From the NCBI RefSeq assembly GCF_029893805.1, contig NZ_JARXYP010000002.1, positions 1,860,001 through 1,924,000 on the forward strand: a stretch of 64,000 nt of DNA, given 5' to 3'. Numbering within the stretch: the first letter of the stretch is position 1; the number at the start of each line of letters is the position of its first letter. A model generated the notes under the pieces. The model did no database searches and was not told the origin of the DNA. It worked only from the letters and a program-made list of their open reading frames with translations. Below, in pieces: positions 38,211 to 46,579 of the stretch. This DNA is from Streptomyces sp. SAI-135. GTDB lineage: Bacteria; Actinomycetota; Actinomycetes; Streptomycetales; Streptomycetaceae. Both the position numbers and the translations under genes were made by a program.

Positions 38211-40949
38211 CTACGAAGGCATCTTGTCCCCGAGCAACGCCAGGTTCTCGATGGCGGCAAGCCCGTACAGCGCGGTGTCGTTGGTCGACACCCAGGCCGC
38301 CTCACTGCCCGCCACCAACGCGACCGGCCCGCTCAACGCCTCCGTCTTCCAGGGCGCCGACTCCTTGTACCCGTCGGAGTTGTAGAACTTGTCCCACGCG
38401 CGAGCGGCGAGCTTCGCGTCCCCGGTCTGCACGGCCGCGTACGCGTCGAGCCGCGAGTGCCCCTGGAACAGCAGCAGCGTCCCGAAGTTGGACCCGTAGC
38501 GGGCCGCCTGCTCGGCCTTGGTGGCGTTGAAGTAGCGGCAGTAGTCGAAGTACGCCTCGTTGAACTTCGGCATGTCGACGAGGTCGATGAGCTCGGCGCA
38601 CAGCTCGTTGAGACCGAACACGGCGGACAGGTGCGAGACCCCGACGACCGGCGTCGCGGCCACCGCGAACCTGCCCGTGTCGAGGTCGTACAGGCCGCTG
38701 CCCTGCACGAAGCCGTTGGGCTGTGCGGCGATGCCCTCCATCGTCGACAGGACGCGCGCCTTGGCCTTCTCCCACTTGGGCCCCTTGCGCTCCCACTCGG
38801 TCAGCCAGGCCGAGACCAGCCCGCTCCAGTCCGTGCCGAAGCCGACCGACAGGGCGTGCCGGTCGGGCGTGTACGGGTCGGTGCGCACCTTGCGCAGCGG
38901 GTCGAGCACGAGGAAGGTCTCGTCGGAGTCGACGTTGGCGTGCATGAGGTCGCCGACGCGCTCGTCCGCGGTGAGGAAGTAGTAGTAGCGGCGGTACGTC
39001 GTGTTGGCGATCCGCTGCTGCTTCGCGCTGTCGGCGTAGTGCTGCACACCGTGCCGGGTGCCGAGCCCGGCCCACTTGCCGAGGTGGTAGACGTCGACCT
39101 CGCCGGTGTGCCGGGTCATGGACTCGGCGAACCGGAAGATGTCCGCGCGACCCGACCTGAGGTACGCGAACCACAGCCAGAGGTCCGGCGAGAGCTCGGA
39201 GTTGTCCCAGGCGTAGCCGCCGATGTCGTACCGCCACTGGTGCCGGACGGTGTCGTAGGTGTGCATGATGTCGCCGTGGTCCCAGAAGCCGTACCAGCGG
39301 CGCTGCTCCACCTGGTCCTTGTAGTAGGTGAAGAGGAAGTCGAGGTGGTCCTCGATCTTCGCCTTGGCCGGGGTGGACCGGTCGGGCTCGGAGTAGAGGC
39401 CCGGCCCGAACACCTTCGCCTTGATGAGCTGCCTGGGCGGGGCGGCGAGCTGCGGCAGCACCCGTACGGCCTCGACCTGTTGGGCCAGGGCTTCCGGGGA
39501 CGGCGTCGACTCGTTGGCCCAGAACAGCAGTTCCGAGGTGCGGGCGATGCCGTAGGGCGTGCCGAACTCGGGCTCGTAGTCCTCGTAGGTGATGTTGAGG
39601 CCCTCGAGCTGTTCGGCGAAGGTGTCCTGGCCCATGCCGTCGTGGTAGAAGCGCAGGTCCATGGGCTGGGCCTCGGGCGACCAGAGCCAGAGGGTGACCT
39701 CGGCCTCGTCCGTCTGGGCGTCGCGGATGTCGAGCTGGGAGGGGTGCCGCTCCCAGAAGTCCCGCAGCCCGAAGGAGAATCCGCCGCTCGCGCCACCGAC
39801 GTAACCGAAGCCGGAGGCCCGCCGACCGCCGCCGGCACCGATCCAGCCGTGGCCCTTCTTGGTGCGCTTGCGCACGGTGAAGCCGTCGGCGGAGAGCTGG
39901 GAGAGGGTGTAGTCGCCCCACTCGGGGATGTACTGGAGCCGGGTGGTGACCCGCTGGTCCCAGGTGGACGGGTCGGGCAGCTTCTTGCCCGCGTACTGGG
40001 CCTCCTGCACGGCGATGCCGGGGTCGCGGCGCAGTCCGGTGATGCCCTTGACGGCCTCCCGCAGCAGGCCGGTGCCCTCGCCGCCGATGCGGATGTGGCG
40101 GTCGTAGGACTGGTCGCGCATCGGCACGTCGAAGCGGACGCCGAGGCCGCGGATGAAGTCGCCGCTCGCCTTGCCGGGTTCCTGGGTGCCGTCGTAGGTG
40201 ATGGTGTGCACCATGCGGAAGGAGTCGGCGCCCGCGTAGAAGTAGAGGCGGATCGAGAACGGCAGCCAACTCCGGTCGCCCTTGCGGTGCTTGCCGTCGA
40301 TCCTGACGACCGCGCGGACCGGGCCCGACTGCTCGACGGTGACCGCGGAGACGGCTCCCTCGAAACGCTCGGTCTTCACCGTGCCCTGGTCCTCGTCCTC
40401 GATCTCGGGCTGGCGGATCAGCACGAGCCGCCCGTTCCTGGCGATCTCCGTCGACCCGCGGGTGACCGACTTGACGAGGGTGGCGCCGGATCTGCCGATC
40501 TTCACGGTGATGACACCGGTGGAGACCGTGATGGCGCCGCCGCCCTGGTCGACGGTGACCTTCTTGTCGGGCACGGCGGCGTCTCCGGCGCTCAGCGAGA
40601 GCTTGCCGTTGCCCGAACTGACCGCGTGGGCGGTCCACTTGAGCGAGCCGTCGGGCCAGTAGGCGATCGGCCAGGACTGGACGGGCACGGCCTTGCCGTC
40701 GGCGTCCCGGACCGCGAACTTCTGGCCCTCCTGGAAGACGCCCTTGGGCCAGGGGACACCGACGGTGGAACCGGGCGCGGCACCGAGACCGCCGTCCTCC
40801 AGCCAGTCCAGGGTCACGGGCGAGTCGTCGGCCTCGGCGGCTCCGGGCGCGGCCTGCACGTCCTTGGCTCCCAGCGCCCAGCTGAACTGGGCGGCGGCAC
40901 CGGCGACGGCGGCCGCCTTGAGAATGGATCTGCGGGGGATGGGGGACAT
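38211..40949 (-). CDS. Tat-exported exo-rhamnogalacturonan lyase-like protein (YetA/PL26-like)
   Basis: This 912-residue secreted protein has twin arginines at 6-7 (PRRSILKAAAVAGAAAQFSWA), a Tat signal. The mature part has a beta-rich N-terminal region (VPWPKGVFQEGQKFAVRDADGKAVPVQSWPIAYWPDGSLKW, shown here in part as PIAYWPDGSLKWTAHA), a central beta-sandwich, and an all-helical C-terminal half with many Trp/Tyr/His (WYGFWDHGDIMHTYDTVRH, GGYAWDNSE) like an alpha/alpha toroid. This order matches the PcRGLX/YetA-like family, whose characterised member is an exo-rhamnogalacturonan lyase. ATG 40949 is chosen because GGAAGGA lies six bases upstream; ATG 40955 and 40964 are in frame. It is the last gene of the transporter cluster. 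Confidence 0.8.
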   Translation of the reverse strand: MSPIPRRSILKAAAVAGAAAQFSWALGAKDVQAAPGAAEADDSPVTLDWLEDGGLGAAPGSTVGVPWPKGVFQEGQKFAVRDADGKAVPVQSWPIAYWPDGSLKWTAHAVSSGNGKLSLSAGDAAVPDKKVTVDQGGGAITVSTGVITVKIGRSGATLVKSVTRGSTEIARNGRLVLIRQPEIEDEDQGTVKTERFEGAVSAVTVEQSGPVRAVVRIDGKHRKGDRSWLPFSIRLYFYAGADSFRMVHTITYDGTQEPGKASGDFIRGLGVRFDVPMRDQSYDRHIRIGGEGTGLLREAVKGITGLRRDPGIAVQEAQYAGKKLPDPSTWDQRVTTRLQYIPEWGDYTLSQLSADGFTVRKRTKKGHGWIGAGGGRRASGFGYVGGASGGFSFGLRDFWERHPSQLDIRDAQTDEAEVTLWLWSPEAQPMDLRFYHDGMGQDTFAEQLEGLNITYEDYEPEFGTPYGIARTSELLFWANESTPSPEALAQQVEAVRVLPQLAAPPRQLIKAKVFGPGLYSEPDRSTPAKAKIEDHLDFLFTYYKDQVEQRRWYGFWDHGDIMHTYDTVRHQWRYDIGGYAWDNSELSPDLWLWFAYLRSGRADIFRFAESMTRHTGEVDVYHLGKWAGLGTRHGVQHYADSAKQQRIANTTYRRYYYFLTADERVGDLMHANVDSDETFLVLDPLRKVRTDPYTPDRHALSVGFGTDWSGLVSAWLTEWERKGPKWEKAKARVLSTMEGIAAQPNGFVQGSGLYDLDTGRFAVAATPVVGVSHLSAVFGLNELCAELIDLVDMPKFNEAYFDYCRYFNATKAEQAARYGSNFGTLLLFQGHSRLDAYAAVQTGDAKLAARAWDKFYNSDGYKESAPWKTEALSGPVALVAGSEAAWVSTNDTALYGLAAIENLALLGDKMPS

Positions 40950-41043
40950 GGCCATTCCTTCCATGGAACAGTCTGGTCAGGGGCATGACGGGGAGAGGTG
41001 CGACGCGGAGGCGCCGACCCCGTGATGACAAGGGCACCGCTCG

Positions 41044-41637
41044 TCAGCGGCGCCGGTAGCGCTCCTCCACGGCCACGGCCGCCGCCGCGACGGCCCCGAG
41101 GACCGGGACCGCCAGCGGTGCGACGAACCCCGCGGACAGGGCGACGACGGCCAGGCCCGCGACGATCAGGAAGGACCCGGCGGGATCGCGCAGGGTCCGG
41201 CGTACGGCGTCCGCGAGCAGCGCGCGCCAGGAGGTGCCCGGCGCCCAGACCGCCGCCGCCCGCAGTCCGGCCACCGCGAGAGCGATCAGCGCGAACAGTC
41301 CGACGGCCCCGACCAGCGGGCCGCCGGGGATCCCGGCCCGCGCGGCCTGGACGTCCACCCACACCGCGGCCGCCGCGGCCCACCCGGCCACCCCGACGAG
41401 CCACCCGCGGCGCACGGCCGTACGGAAGTCCGCGACGAACTCCCGCAGGCCGCCGCCCTCGTGGCCGGTACGCCGACGCACATGCCGGGCGCCGGCGGCG
41501 AAGGCCGCGGGGTAGGTGACCACGCCGAGGCAGGCCACGGCGATCCACACACCGGTGAGCAGGGACTCGGCGAAGAGCGCGAAACGCTCACCGCCGAACA
41601 CGGACGCCTTACGGGCCTTCACACGTGCTTGCGCCAC
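41044..41637 (-). CDS. DUF624/YesL-like membrane protein
   Basis: This 197-residue protein has about five hydrophobic helices, including LLTGVWIAVACLGVVTYPAAFAAGA near the N-terminus and FLIVAGLAVVALSAGFVAPLAVPVLGA near the C-terminus. Its pattern fits the DUF624 (YesL) family, usually encoded beside sugar ABC importers for complex plant polysaccharides. The molecular role is unknown. The start is GTG 41637, 10 nt after the second permease gene stop, so it is in the same operon; the lyase gene follows after 94 nt. Confidence 0.85.
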   Translation of the reverse strand: MAQARVKARKASVFGGERFALFAESLLTGVWIAVACLGVVTYPAAFAAGARHVRRRTGHEGGGLREFVADFRTAVRRGWLVGVAGWAAAAAVWVDVQAARAGIPGGPLVGAVGLFALIALAVAGLRAAAVWAPGTSWRALLADAVRRTLRDPAGSFLIVAGLAVVALSAGFVAPLAVPVLGAVAAAAVAVEERYRRR

Positions 41638-41647
41638 GCTGACCGCC

Positions 41648-42520
41648 TCACTTCAGTCCGGAGGTCGCCATACCGTCGATCAGATACCGCTGGAAGGCCA
41701 TGAAGAAGGCGATGACCGGCACCAGCGCCACCAGCGACATCGCGATCATGCTGCCGTAGTTGGAGATGCCCTCCTGGTCGCGGAACATCATCAGGCCGAG
41801 CGAGACGGTGTACTTGGAGGGAGTGTTGAGGTAGATCAACGGCCCCATGAAGTCGTTCCACGCGTTGATGAAGGTGAAGATCGCGCTGGTGATGAGGGCG
41901 GGACGGCACAGCGGCAGCACGATCGACCAGTAGGTCCTCAGGTGCCCGCAGCCGTCGAGCTTGGCGGCCTCGTCCAGCTCGCGCGGCAGCCCGCGCATGA
42001 ACTGCACCATCAGGAAGACGAAGAACGCCTCCGTCGCCAGGAACTTGCCGGCCACGAGCGGCACCAGCGTGTCCACGAGTTCCAGCTTGCGGAACATCAC
42101 GTACTGCGGGATGAGCAGCACGTGGTACGGCAGCAGCAGGGTGCCGATCATCAGCGTGAACAGCAGGTTCCGCCCGGCAAAGCGGATCTTGGCGAAGGCG
42201 TACGCGGTCAGGGAGCTGGAGAGCACCACGCCGGCCACGGCGAGACCCGCGTAGGTCAGCGAGTTCAGGAAGAAGCTGCTGATGGAGATGCCGGAGATGC
42301 CGTCGGCGAGGCCGGAGAAGTTCGCCCAGACCGGCTTGGCGGGCAGCAGGTCGATGCTGGCGATGATGTCCTTGCTCGGCTTGAACGAGGCGCCGAGGAC
42401 CCAGATCACCGGGTACAGGATGACCGCGAGGATGACGAGCGCGCCGAGATGCCAGGCGATCGATCCGAAGCGCCGCCGCTCGTTCGCGGTGCGCACGACC
42501 GGGCTGGTCACGGTGGTCAC
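41648..42520 (-). CDS. Carbohydrate ABC transporter permease (MalG/YesQ-type)
   Basis: This 290-residue inner-membrane permease has six helices. The ATPase-docking EAA loop is ELDEAAKLDGCGHLRTYWSI, and the C-terminus ends FQRYLIDGMATSGLK, typical of MalG-type subunits. GTG 42520 overlaps the stop of the other permease gene by 4 nt. No ATPase gene is in the cluster, as is common in Streptomyces, where a shared MsiK-type ATPase serves many importers. Confidence 0.93.
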   Translation of the reverse strand: MTTVTSPVVRTANERRRFGSIAWHLGALVILAVILYPVIWVLGASFKPSKDIIASIDLLPAKPVWANFSGLADGISGISISSFFLNSLTYAGLAVAGVVLSSSLTAYAFAKIRFAGRNLLFTLMIGTLLLPYHVLLIPQYVMFRKLELVDTLVPLVAGKFLATEAFFVFLMVQFMRGLPRELDEAAKLDGCGHLRTYWSIVLPLCRPALITSAIFTFINAWNDFMGPLIYLNTPSKYTVSLGLMMFRDQEGISNYGSMIAMSLVALVPVIAFFMAFQRYLIDGMATSGLK

Positions 42521-43473
42521 TTGGCGGCCTCCTCGTAGTGCACCCACTTCTTCTGCGACCAGAACAGGACCGCCGTGACCAGCGCCACCGCCACCACCAG
42601 CGACCAGGCCATCGCGGCGGCGAAGCCCATCTGGGCCTCCTTGAAGCCCTTCTGGTAGAGGTAGCAGGTGTAGACGAGGGTGGCGTCCGCGGGCCCGCAC
42701 CGGGTGTCGGAGACGACGTAGGCGGAGCCGAACACCTGGAACGCGTGGATCGACTCCAGCAGCACGTTGAAGAACAGCACCGGGGAGATCATCGGCAGCG
42801 TGATGTTCCAGAACCTGCGCAAGGGGCCGGCCCCGTCCACCTCGGCGGCCTCGTACAGCTCCCGGGGGACCTGCTTGAGACCGGCCAGGAAGATCACCAT
42901 CGGCGCCCCGAACTGCCAGATGCTCAGGGCCACCAGGGAGTAGAGGACGTAGTCCGGGTTGCCGATCCAGCCGCCCACGTCGACGCCGAAGATCTTCTGC
43001 GTACGGTCCACGATCGCGTCGTCCGAGAACAGCGCCCTCCACACGAAGCCGACGGAGACGCTGGCGCCGATGAGGGAGGGCATGTAGAACGCGGCCCGGT
43101 ACAGCCCCTGTCCGCGCCGGCTCTGCGCGAGCAGCAGCGCGACCCCGAGCGCGAGCAGCAGCTTCAGCGGGGTGGCCACGACGACGTACTTGAGCGTGAC
43201 CTCCACCGACTTCTGCCAGCGCGGGTCCTGGAACATCGTCGTGAAGTTGTCGAAGCCCACCCACTCGGGCGGGGTGAACAGGTTGTACCGGGTGAACGCG
43301 TAGTACAGCGACGCGATCATCGGCCCCGCCGTGAGCAGCAGGAATCCCGCGATCCACGGCGACATGAAGAGATAGCCGGCGAGGTTCTCGCGGCGCCGCC
43401 CGCGCCGCCCGGCGGCGGGAGCGGCGGGCCGCTTCCCGGCCGGGCGCACGGGCGCTTCCTTGACGAGCGTCAT
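42517..43473 (-). CDS. Carbohydrate ABC transporter permease (MalF/YesP-type)
   Basis: This 318-residue permease has a basic N-terminal tail (GKRPAAPAAGRRGRRRENLAG), then six helices starting YLFMSPWIAGFLLLTAGP. The EAA loop is ELYEAAEVDGAGPLRRFWNI. It is partner of the permease at 41648-42520 and of the binding protein at 43488-44777, which ends 14 nt upstream. The start is ATG 43473. Confidence 0.93.
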   Translation of the reverse strand: MTLVKEAPVRPAGKRPAAPAAGRRGRRRENLAGYLFMSPWIAGFLLLTAGPMIASLYYAFTRYNLFTPPEWVGFDNFTTMFQDPRWQKSVEVTLKYVVVATPLKLLLALGVALLLAQSRRGQGLYRAAFYMPSLIGASVSVGFVWRALFSDDAIVDRTQKIFGVDVGGWIGNPDYVLYSLVALSIWQFGAPMVIFLAGLKQVPRELYEAAEVDGAGPLRRFWNITLPMISPVLFFNVLLESIHAFQVFGSAYVVSDTRCGPADATLVYTCYLYQKGFKEAQMGFAAAMAWSLVVAVALVTAVLFWSQKKWVHYEEAAK

Positions 43474-43487
43474 GGTGGTACGTCCCC

Positions 43488-44777
43488 TCAGCCCGCGAAC
43501 GCGGCCTTGGCCTCGCTGAACAGCGACTTGGCGGCATCGGCCGGCTTGGACTTGCCCTGGGCGACCTCACCGCCGAGGCGCAGGAACGCCGCCTCGATGA
43601 CATCGGCGCCGGACGGGTGCGGGGTGATCTTCCCGAGCACCCCGGCCTTGGCTACCTCGTCCTCGTAGGCCGCGACACCCTTGTTGTTGGGATCGGTGGG
43701 CTTGAACGCGTCGTACTGCTCGGTGGTGGCGAGGATGCCGCGGTCGTAGCCCATGATCGCGCCGACCTCGGGGTCGTGGACCATGAAGGAGATGAACTGG
43801 GCGGCCTCCTTGGGGTGCTTGGTCTCGGAGAAGGCGCTCAGCATCAGCGAACCGAGGTACTGGCCGGTGTTCTTTCCGTCCGTGGTGGGGATCGGCGCGA
43901 GCCCGTAGTCCGACTCGCCCTCGCCCTCGTAGCGGATGGAGAAGTTGTCCCAGGTGAACTCGGACGCGGCGAGGCCCGCCGAGAGACCGGACTTGGGCTT
44001 GACCTGCTCGATCTTCTTCGGGTCGGCGACGAGCCCGGACTTGACGCGCTTGTAGCCGTCCGTCCACCACTGCGTCAGATCGTCCTCGGTGAAGCCGAGA
44101 TCGGAGTCGGTGAAGAAGGCCTTTCCGTTCTGACGCAGATACAGGTCGTAGAGGTACATGATGCTGAAGTAACCGGTGTCACCGGCGATCTTCAGCTTGT
44201 CCTGGATCGTCTGGAGCGCGGCGAAGTACTCGTCCCAGGTCCAGCCGAACTTCGCCTCGACGCCCGCCTTCTTGAAGGCCTTGAGGTCGATGACGAGCGA
44301 CATGGTGTTGGCGCCGACCGGAACGGCTATCTGCTTGCCGTCGACCTGACCGTTCGCCAGAACGCCGTTGCGGAAGTTGTCGAGGCTCAGATTCCCGGCG
44401 TCCGCCTGCTGCTTGAGATCCAGCAGAACACCGCGCTTGTCGTACTTGCGCAGGAAACCGACCGCATTCTGGAAAACGTCCGGCGGATTACCGCCGGAGG
44501 CCTGGGTCTGGAACTTCTCCCAGAACGCCTCGTAGTCGGTGAATTCGGGCTTGATCTTGATCTTCGGGTACTTCTTCTCGAAGAGCGCGATCGTCTTCTT
44601 GATGGCGATGGTGCGCGGCTCGCCACCCCACCAGGCGTAACGCAGCGTCACGGTTCCGTCTCCGGAACTGCCGCTGTCACCACCGCACCCCGTCGTCGCG
44701 GCCAGCCCCAGCGTCGCCGCTGTAGCCCCGGCCGCCTTCAGGATCGTTCGCCTCTCGACATTCCTGTTGGTTCCCAC
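43488..44777 (-). CDS. Extracellular sugar-binding lipoprotein (YesO-type)
   Basis: This 429-residue solute-binding protein is the first gene of the import operon. Its signal peptide has both twin arginines (RR at 9-10, then TILKAAGATAATLGLAATT) and a lipobox Cys at 31 (TTGCGG), so it is probably a Tat-exported lipoprotein. The mature domain has the family 1 pattern (LRYAWWGGEPR, ALFEKKYPKIKIKPEF, FWEKFQTQASGGNPPDVFQ). The start is GTG 44777. Two palindromes of LacI type (44812-44837) lie 35-60 nt upstream. Substrate is inferred from the YetA-like lyase and the YesL-like neighbour: pectin-derived oligosaccharides. Confidence 0.92.
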   Translation of the reverse strand: MGTNRNVERRTILKAAGATAATLGLAATTGCGGDSGSSGDGTVTLRYAWWGGEPRTIAIKKTIALFEKKYPKIKIKPEFTDYEAFWEKFQTQASGGNPPDVFQNAVGFLRKYDKRGVLLDLKQQADAGNLSLDNFRNGVLANGQVDGKQIAVPVGANTMSLVIDLKAFKKAGVEAKFGWTWDEYFAALQTIQDKLKIAGDTGYFSIMYLYDLYLRQNGKAFFTDSDLGFTEDDLTQWWTDGYKRVKSGLVADPKKIEQVKPKSGLSAGLAASEFTWDNFSIRYEGEGESDYGLAPIPTTDGKNTGQYLGSLMLSAFSETKHPKEAAQFISFMVHDPEVGAIMGYDRGILATTEQYDAFKPTDPNNKGVAAYEDEVAKAGVLGKITPHPSGADVIEAAFLRLGGEVAQGKSKPADAAKSLFSEAKAAFAG

Positions 44778-44811
44778 AGTCGGGCCCCTCCCCGCAGCGT
44801 CGCCGCCTGCA

Positions 44812-44837
44812 TGAATCGTTTCAAGTAAGCGCTTGCT
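44812..44837 (-). promoter_or_regulatory. Tandem LacI-type operators upstream of the sugar-binding protein gene
   Basis: TGAATCGTTTCA (44812-44823; arms TGAA/TTCA) directly abuts AGTAAGCGCTTGCT (44824-44837; one mismatch in the arms, perfect core AAGCGCTT). Both have the central CG typical of LacI/GalR-family sites. Their position suggests repression of the five-gene operon. No LacI-family gene is in the window. Confidence 0.65.
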
Positions 44838-45117
44838 GGCACAAGTTACGGAGGCCCCGGAGGTGCGTCAATGATTCGGACAGGAATTTATTGAGAGTGT
44901 GGTGAGGAAGCGAAGCGCCTCCAACCGGCGCACGCCACCGGGGAGCTGACGACGCCCCAGGTGAGAGGCGCGGGATCGACCGACCGAACACCCCGCAGAC
45001 CGCCGTACGGAATCGGGGGGCGGCCGAAAAAGGACGGCGGCGGTGCGGGCCACTGCGGGCGGTCGCACAAGCGGAGCCGGCCACCCTCTGACCGCGCATT
45101 GGTACGCGCACACGCCG
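44838..45117. other. 280-bp gap without a recognisable gene
   Basis: Between the LacI-type operators and the tRNA-Val terminator I see only GC-rich sequence with no start/RBS pair or coding bias. It may hold the operon promoter near its left end. Confidence 0.5.
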
Positions 45118-45150
45118 ACGGCCCGTCCGCGATCTCGCGGGCGGGCCGTC
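45118..45150 (-). terminator. Terminator downstream of the second tRNA-Val(CAC)
   Basis: A 15-bp stem pairs GACGGCCCGTCCGCG with CGCGGGCGGGCCGTC (one G-T pair) around a short loop, 8 nt past the tRNA 3' end. Confidence 0.8.
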
Positions 45151-45158
45151 GGTCCGGG

Positions 45159-45230
45159 TGGGCGATACTGGGTTCGAACCAGTGACCTCTTCGGTGTGAA
45201 CGAAGCGCTCTCCCACTGAGCTAATCGCCC
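45159..45230 (-). tRNA. tRNA-Val (anticodon CAC), second copy
   Basis: A 72-nt cloverleaf identical in all positions to the tRNA at 35115-35186 and in the same orientation. The identity extends two bases on each side, giving 76-bp direct repeats about 10 kb apart. Confidence 0.96.
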
Positions 45231-45306
45231 GGACGCAGGAAGAACATTACCCCATGTCAGGGGGTGCACGTGACCAGCGGTGACAGCCCCGGCACCCCCG
45301 CGCGGC

Positions 45307-45765
45307 TCACTGGTCCTTGATGTTCCAGGGCATCTCGAAACCGAACTTCCACAGGTAGACCCCGAGGATCACGCCGATGATCACCAGGCCGATCGAGGTC
45401 AGGATGATGTTGCGCCGGCGCACCTTGGGGTCGAGGGCGCGCTGGGCCGCCTCGGTCACCTTGCGCTTGGTCCAGCGGAGCACGAGCTGGGCCCAGACGA
45501 ACTCGGTCGCCCAGATCGCCATACCGCCGAAGATCACGACCCAGCCGGGGCCCGGCAGCGGCAGCATGATGATGCCGGCGACCACCACCGCGAGGCCGAT
45601 CACGAAGACCAGGACCTGCCAGCTCAGGTGCAGCAGCCGCCGCGACCTGATGAATTCCGGCGCCCTGGAACCGAGCCCCTGCTCGTCGTGCGCCTCGTCC
45701 GACTTGTTGCCGGTCTGCTCGTCCGCCACGGCGACCTCGCGCGGCTCGTCACTCCCCGTATTCAT
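45307..45765 (-). CDS. PGPGW-type membrane protein (TIGR02611-like)
   Basis: This 152-residue actinobacterial membrane protein has a charged N-terminus of 45 residues, helices at about 50-70 (VLVFVIGLAVVVAGIIML) and at the C-terminus (IILTSIGLVIIGVILGVYLW), and the hallmark PLPGPGWVVIFGG between them. It is known from actinobacteria as a conserved family without assigned function. ATG 45765 is chosen. It is divergent from ssgB, the standard arrangement in Streptomyces. Confidence 0.88.
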   Translation of the reverse strand: MNTGSDEPREVAVADEQTGNKSDEAHDEQGLGSRAPEFIRSRRLLHLSWQVLVFVIGLAVVVAGIIMLPLPGPGWVVIFGGMAIWATEFVWAQLVLRWTKRKVTEAAQRALDPKVRRRNIILTSIGLVIIGVILGVYLWKFGFEMPWNIKDQ

Positions 45766-45956
45766 ACAGCCGAACCCTACCGGAGAGAAACCGGTCACCG
45801 GAATGGTCGTACCGTCCCAAGGGACCCTCGGCCGGAAGAGTTACGTAAAGGCACGCAAAACACTCAGAGGGGTTTACAACGGCACCGTAGGTGGCATGTC
45901 GATTTCGCCGACGTGCGAATCCCCGAGCGCACACTGAGCGAAAGGCCCTGGCGCTT

Positions 45957-46370
45957 ATGAACACCACGGTCAGCTGCGAGCTGCACCTGCGCCTCGTTGT
46001 GTCGAGCGAGTCCTCCCTGCCTGTCCCCGCAGGCCTGCGGTACGACACGGCCGACCCCTACGCCGTGCACGCCACCTTCCACACCGGAGCCGAGGAGACC
46101 GTCGAGTGGGTGTTCGCCCGCGACCTCCTCGCGGAGGGCCTCCACCGGCCCACCGGAACCGGCGACGTCCGAGTCTGGCCGTCGCGCAGCCACGGTCAGG
46201 GCGTCGTCTGCATCGCCCTGAGCTCTCCTGAAGGCGAGGCACTGCTCGAGGCCCCGGCGCGGGCCCTGGAGTCGTTCCTGAAGCGGACGGACGCCGCCGT
46301 GCCCCCGGGCACGGAGCATCGCCACTTCGATCTGGATCAGGAGCTCTCGCACATCCTGGCGGAAAGCTAG
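45957..46370 (+). CDS. ssgB: Sporulation protein SsgB
   Basis: This 137-residue SsgA-like protein recruits FtsZ to future septum sites and is needed for sporulation-specific cell division in Streptomyces. The sequence NTTVSCELHLRLVVSSESSLPVPAGLRYD and VHATFHTGAEETVEWVFARDLL is nearly invariant in the genus (seen here as VSCELHLRLVVSSESSLP). ATG 45957 gives the normal length. The 190-bp upstream region contains a TTACGTAA palindrome (45841-45848). A perfect 50-bp palindrome (46444-46493) follows the gene. Confidence 0.97.
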   Translation: MNTTVSCELHLRLVVSSESSLPVPAGLRYDTADPYAVHATFHTGAEETVEWVFARDLLAEGLHRPTGTGDVRVWPSRSHGQGVVCIALSSPEGEALLEAPARALESFLKRTDAAVPPGTEHRHFDLDQELSHILAES

Positions 46371-46443
46371 GGCGAGGGCGCACGGAGCCGCCCGGCGCCG
46401 TCCACTCGGGGAGACGGCTCGGGCAGGTACAACCGCATAGGGA

Positions 46444-46493
46444 ACGACAGGCGCCGTGGCTGCGGAGCGCTCCGCAGCCACGGCGCCTGTCGT
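46444..46493 (+). terminator. Perfect 50-bp palindrome downstream of ssgB
   Basis: Two 25-bp arms (46444-46468 and 46469-46493) are exact reverse complements with no spacer, centred on GAGC|GCTC. It lies 74 nt after the ssgB stop. As RNA it forms a very stable hairpin, so transcription termination is the likely role. Confidence 0.85.
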
Positions 46494-46579
46494 GCGGCCC
46501 GGCACCGGATCCCGGCGAGCCGTTACCATCGGCCAGCATCGGCGGGCGTCCGCCCGACCCCCAGGCCAGGGAGCGAATC

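Noticed and set aside
44838..45117. Short open frames on both strands between the sugar operon and tRNA-Val
   Set aside because: No ribosome sites, no codon bias; several run through the tRNA gene.
35113..45232. Integrated mobile element between the two tRNA-Val genes
   Set aside because: No integrase, transposase, excisionase or replication gene is present; kept only as a possible ancient insertion.
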